A DNA stretch of 5,814 nt from Myxococcota bacterium (GTDB lineage: Bacteria > Myxococcota_A > Polyangia > HGW-17 > JAJRWW01): assembly GCA_024276595.1 (NCBI GenBank), contig JAJRWW010000500.1, positions 1-5,814 of the forward strand. The letters are read 5' to 3'. Both the position numbers and the translations under genes were made by a program. Of this stretch, positions 4,868 to 5,814 are shown one piece after another; positions within the stretch are counted from its first letter, which is position 1, and the number at the start of each line of letters is the position of its first letter. The notes under the pieces are model-generated. The model ran no database searches. It saw only the letters and a list, made by a program, of their open reading frames with translations, and had not been told where the DNA came from.

Positions 4868-5814
4868 GCTCATCCTGACCGTGGACGGCCTCGCCGCCGG
4901 CGGCGACGGGGTCGCGCACCACGAGGGGAGGGCCCTGTTCGTTCCGGACACGGCCCCCGGGGACCGGGCCCTGGTGCGGCTGCGCCCTGGTGGTGGCCGT
5001 TCCTTTGGCAGAGGGACCCTCGTGGAGATCCTTCAGCCGGGCCCGGGCCGCAGGGAGCCGGCCTGCCCGCTCGCCTCTCGATGCGGTGGCTGCCAGTGGC
5101 AGCACCTGCGCTACTCACAGCAGCTCTCGGCCAAGGGGGGGCTGCTGGCCCGGGCCTTCCGGCAGGCTCGAGTCGCGGCGCCCGAGCCGGAGCTCGTGCC
5201 CGCCCCGGCTCCCCTCGGCTACCGCAGCCGGGCCCGTCTCCAGTGGCGTCGCACGTCGCGCCGGGTCCGCCTGGGGTTCCTCGGGCGGCGGAGCGACCGG
5301 CTAGTGGATGTGCCGGCCTGCCCGGTGCTGCTGCCTTCGATCTCGCTGGCGCCAGGCGATCTCTCTGCCGTGATCGATGGAGACGGTCCCTGTGCGGCGT
5401 CGGGTGATCCGTCCCATCACCCGCGCGGGCCGTCTGCTGGTCTGGGGCGAGGTGGTGAGGTGTGCCTGCTGGGGAGCGAGGGCGGCGAGAGGGGCGCCAG
5501 GATCACGGGCGACAGGGGCAGCGTCCTCTGGGGCGCGGACGAGATCGACCAGTCCGCGCCGGGGAAGATCCCTTTCTGGACGGTCCCCTGGCTCTTCTCC
5601 CAGGCGAACCCGGCGGTGAATCGTCGGCTGCGGGAGGTGGTGGCCGCCTGGGCGCGGCAGGGGACCAGGGGCGGCCCACTGGGGGAGCTCTTCGCCGGGT
5701 CGGGAAACCTCACCCTTGGGTTGGCCGAGCTGGGCAGGGTCACCGCGGTGGAGCGTGAGCCTGGAGCCGTGGAGCTGGGCAGGCGGAACCTGGCCGGCCG
5801 GCAGGTGCGCTGGA
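4854..5814 (+). CDS. RlmD/TrmA-family RNA m5U methyltransferase (5' part, runs off the window)
   Basis: The first 320 residues of a class I SAM-dependent RNA methyltransferase. Family members transfer a methyl group from SAM to C5 of uridine in 23S rRNA or tRNA. Residues about 4-60 look like a TRAM RNA-binding domain (LILTVDGLAAGGDGVA…). The [4Fe-4S] Cys set is C71-x5-C77-GG-C80 and C156 (PACPVL), the same spacing as E. coli RlmD for the first three. GYRSRARLQ (122-130) and PWLFSQANPAVN (245-256) are family signatures. SAM motif I is ELFAGSGNLTLGLA (278-291), followed by AVEREPGAVELGRRNL (298-313). The catalytic Cys and the DPPR region lie beyond the window. The start is GTG 4854, 18 bases after the lipoprotein stop, with only a weak GGA upstream. 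An in-frame TGA at 4833 excludes earlier starts unless there is a frameshift. Residues about 178-201 have unusual codon use. I cannot tell RlmD from RlmC or TrmA subtypes. Confidence 0.92.
   Translation, partial: MGTGELILTVDGLAAGGDGVAHHEGRALFVPDTAPGDRALVRLRPGGGRSFGRGTLVEILQPGPGRREPACPLASRCGGCQWQHLRYSQQLSAKGGLLARAFRQARVAAPEPELVPAPAPLGYRSRARLQWRRTSRRVRLGFLGRRSDRLVDVPACPVLLPSISLAPGDLSAVIDGDGPCAASGDPSHHPRGPSAGLGRGGEVCLLGSEGGERGARITGDRGSVLWGADEIDQSAPGKIPFWTVPWLFSQANPAVNRRLREVVAAWARQGTRGGPLGELFAGSGNLTLGLAELGRVTAVEREPGAVELGRRNLAGRQVRW

Noticed and set aside
3990..5105. 371-residue minus-strand frame antisense to the Cys-rich lipoprotein and methyltransferase start
   Set aside because: Composition is that of a reverse-strand shadow. 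The sense frames carry a lipobox, a DNDGDG loop and an Fe-S Cys motif.

Overview
This is a GC-rich (roughly 70%), gene-dense piece of bacterial chromosome. Four observations suggest a myxobacterium-like organism (Myxococcota or a related deltaproteobacterial lineage). There are three lipoproteins in under 5 kb. One carries an Asp/Ala-rich low-complexity linker just after its lipid-anchored Cys. Another ends in a Cys-flanked DNDGDG metal-binding motif. Third codon positions are almost all G or C. The assignment is inferred from style; there is no rRNA or other marker gene here. I see no tRNA, rRNA, CRISPR array, transposase, phage gene or recognised defence system.

Layout. Positions 1-118 may hold the last codons of an upstream gene, but this is weak. 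A plus-strand lipoprotein gene (197-1636) follows. It encodes a lipobox, seven tandem AQDSAV hexapeptides and a probable seven-bladed beta-propeller. It converges, with a 48-base gap, on a minus-strand lipoprotein gene (1685-2833) of unknown function. A divergent intergenic region (2834-3178) separates that gene from a plus-strand run of three closely packed genes. These are a DUF62-family S-adenosyl-L-methionine hydrolase (3179-3976), a Cys-rich lipoprotein with a C-terminal DNDGDG motif (3969-4835), and a TRAM/[4Fe-4S] RNA m5U methyltransferase of the RlmD/TrmA family (4854 to beyond the window end).

How they may work together. The last three genes overlap by 8 bases or are spaced by 18 bases, so they are probably one transcription unit. 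The unit pairs an enzyme that destroys SAM with one that consumes SAM to methylate RNA, and a surface lipoprotein lies between them. Whether this pairing is functional or just packing cannot be told from one window. The three lipoproteins have no assigned function.

Points worth a second look. Both plus-strand units that begin in this window show an extended -10-like element whose predicted +1 falls exactly on the A of the ATG, so leaderless transcription is plausible. The methyltransferase has a well-spaced ATG start in the wrong frame and an internal stretch where codon bias moves to another frame. I found no clear evidence of a wholly new system.
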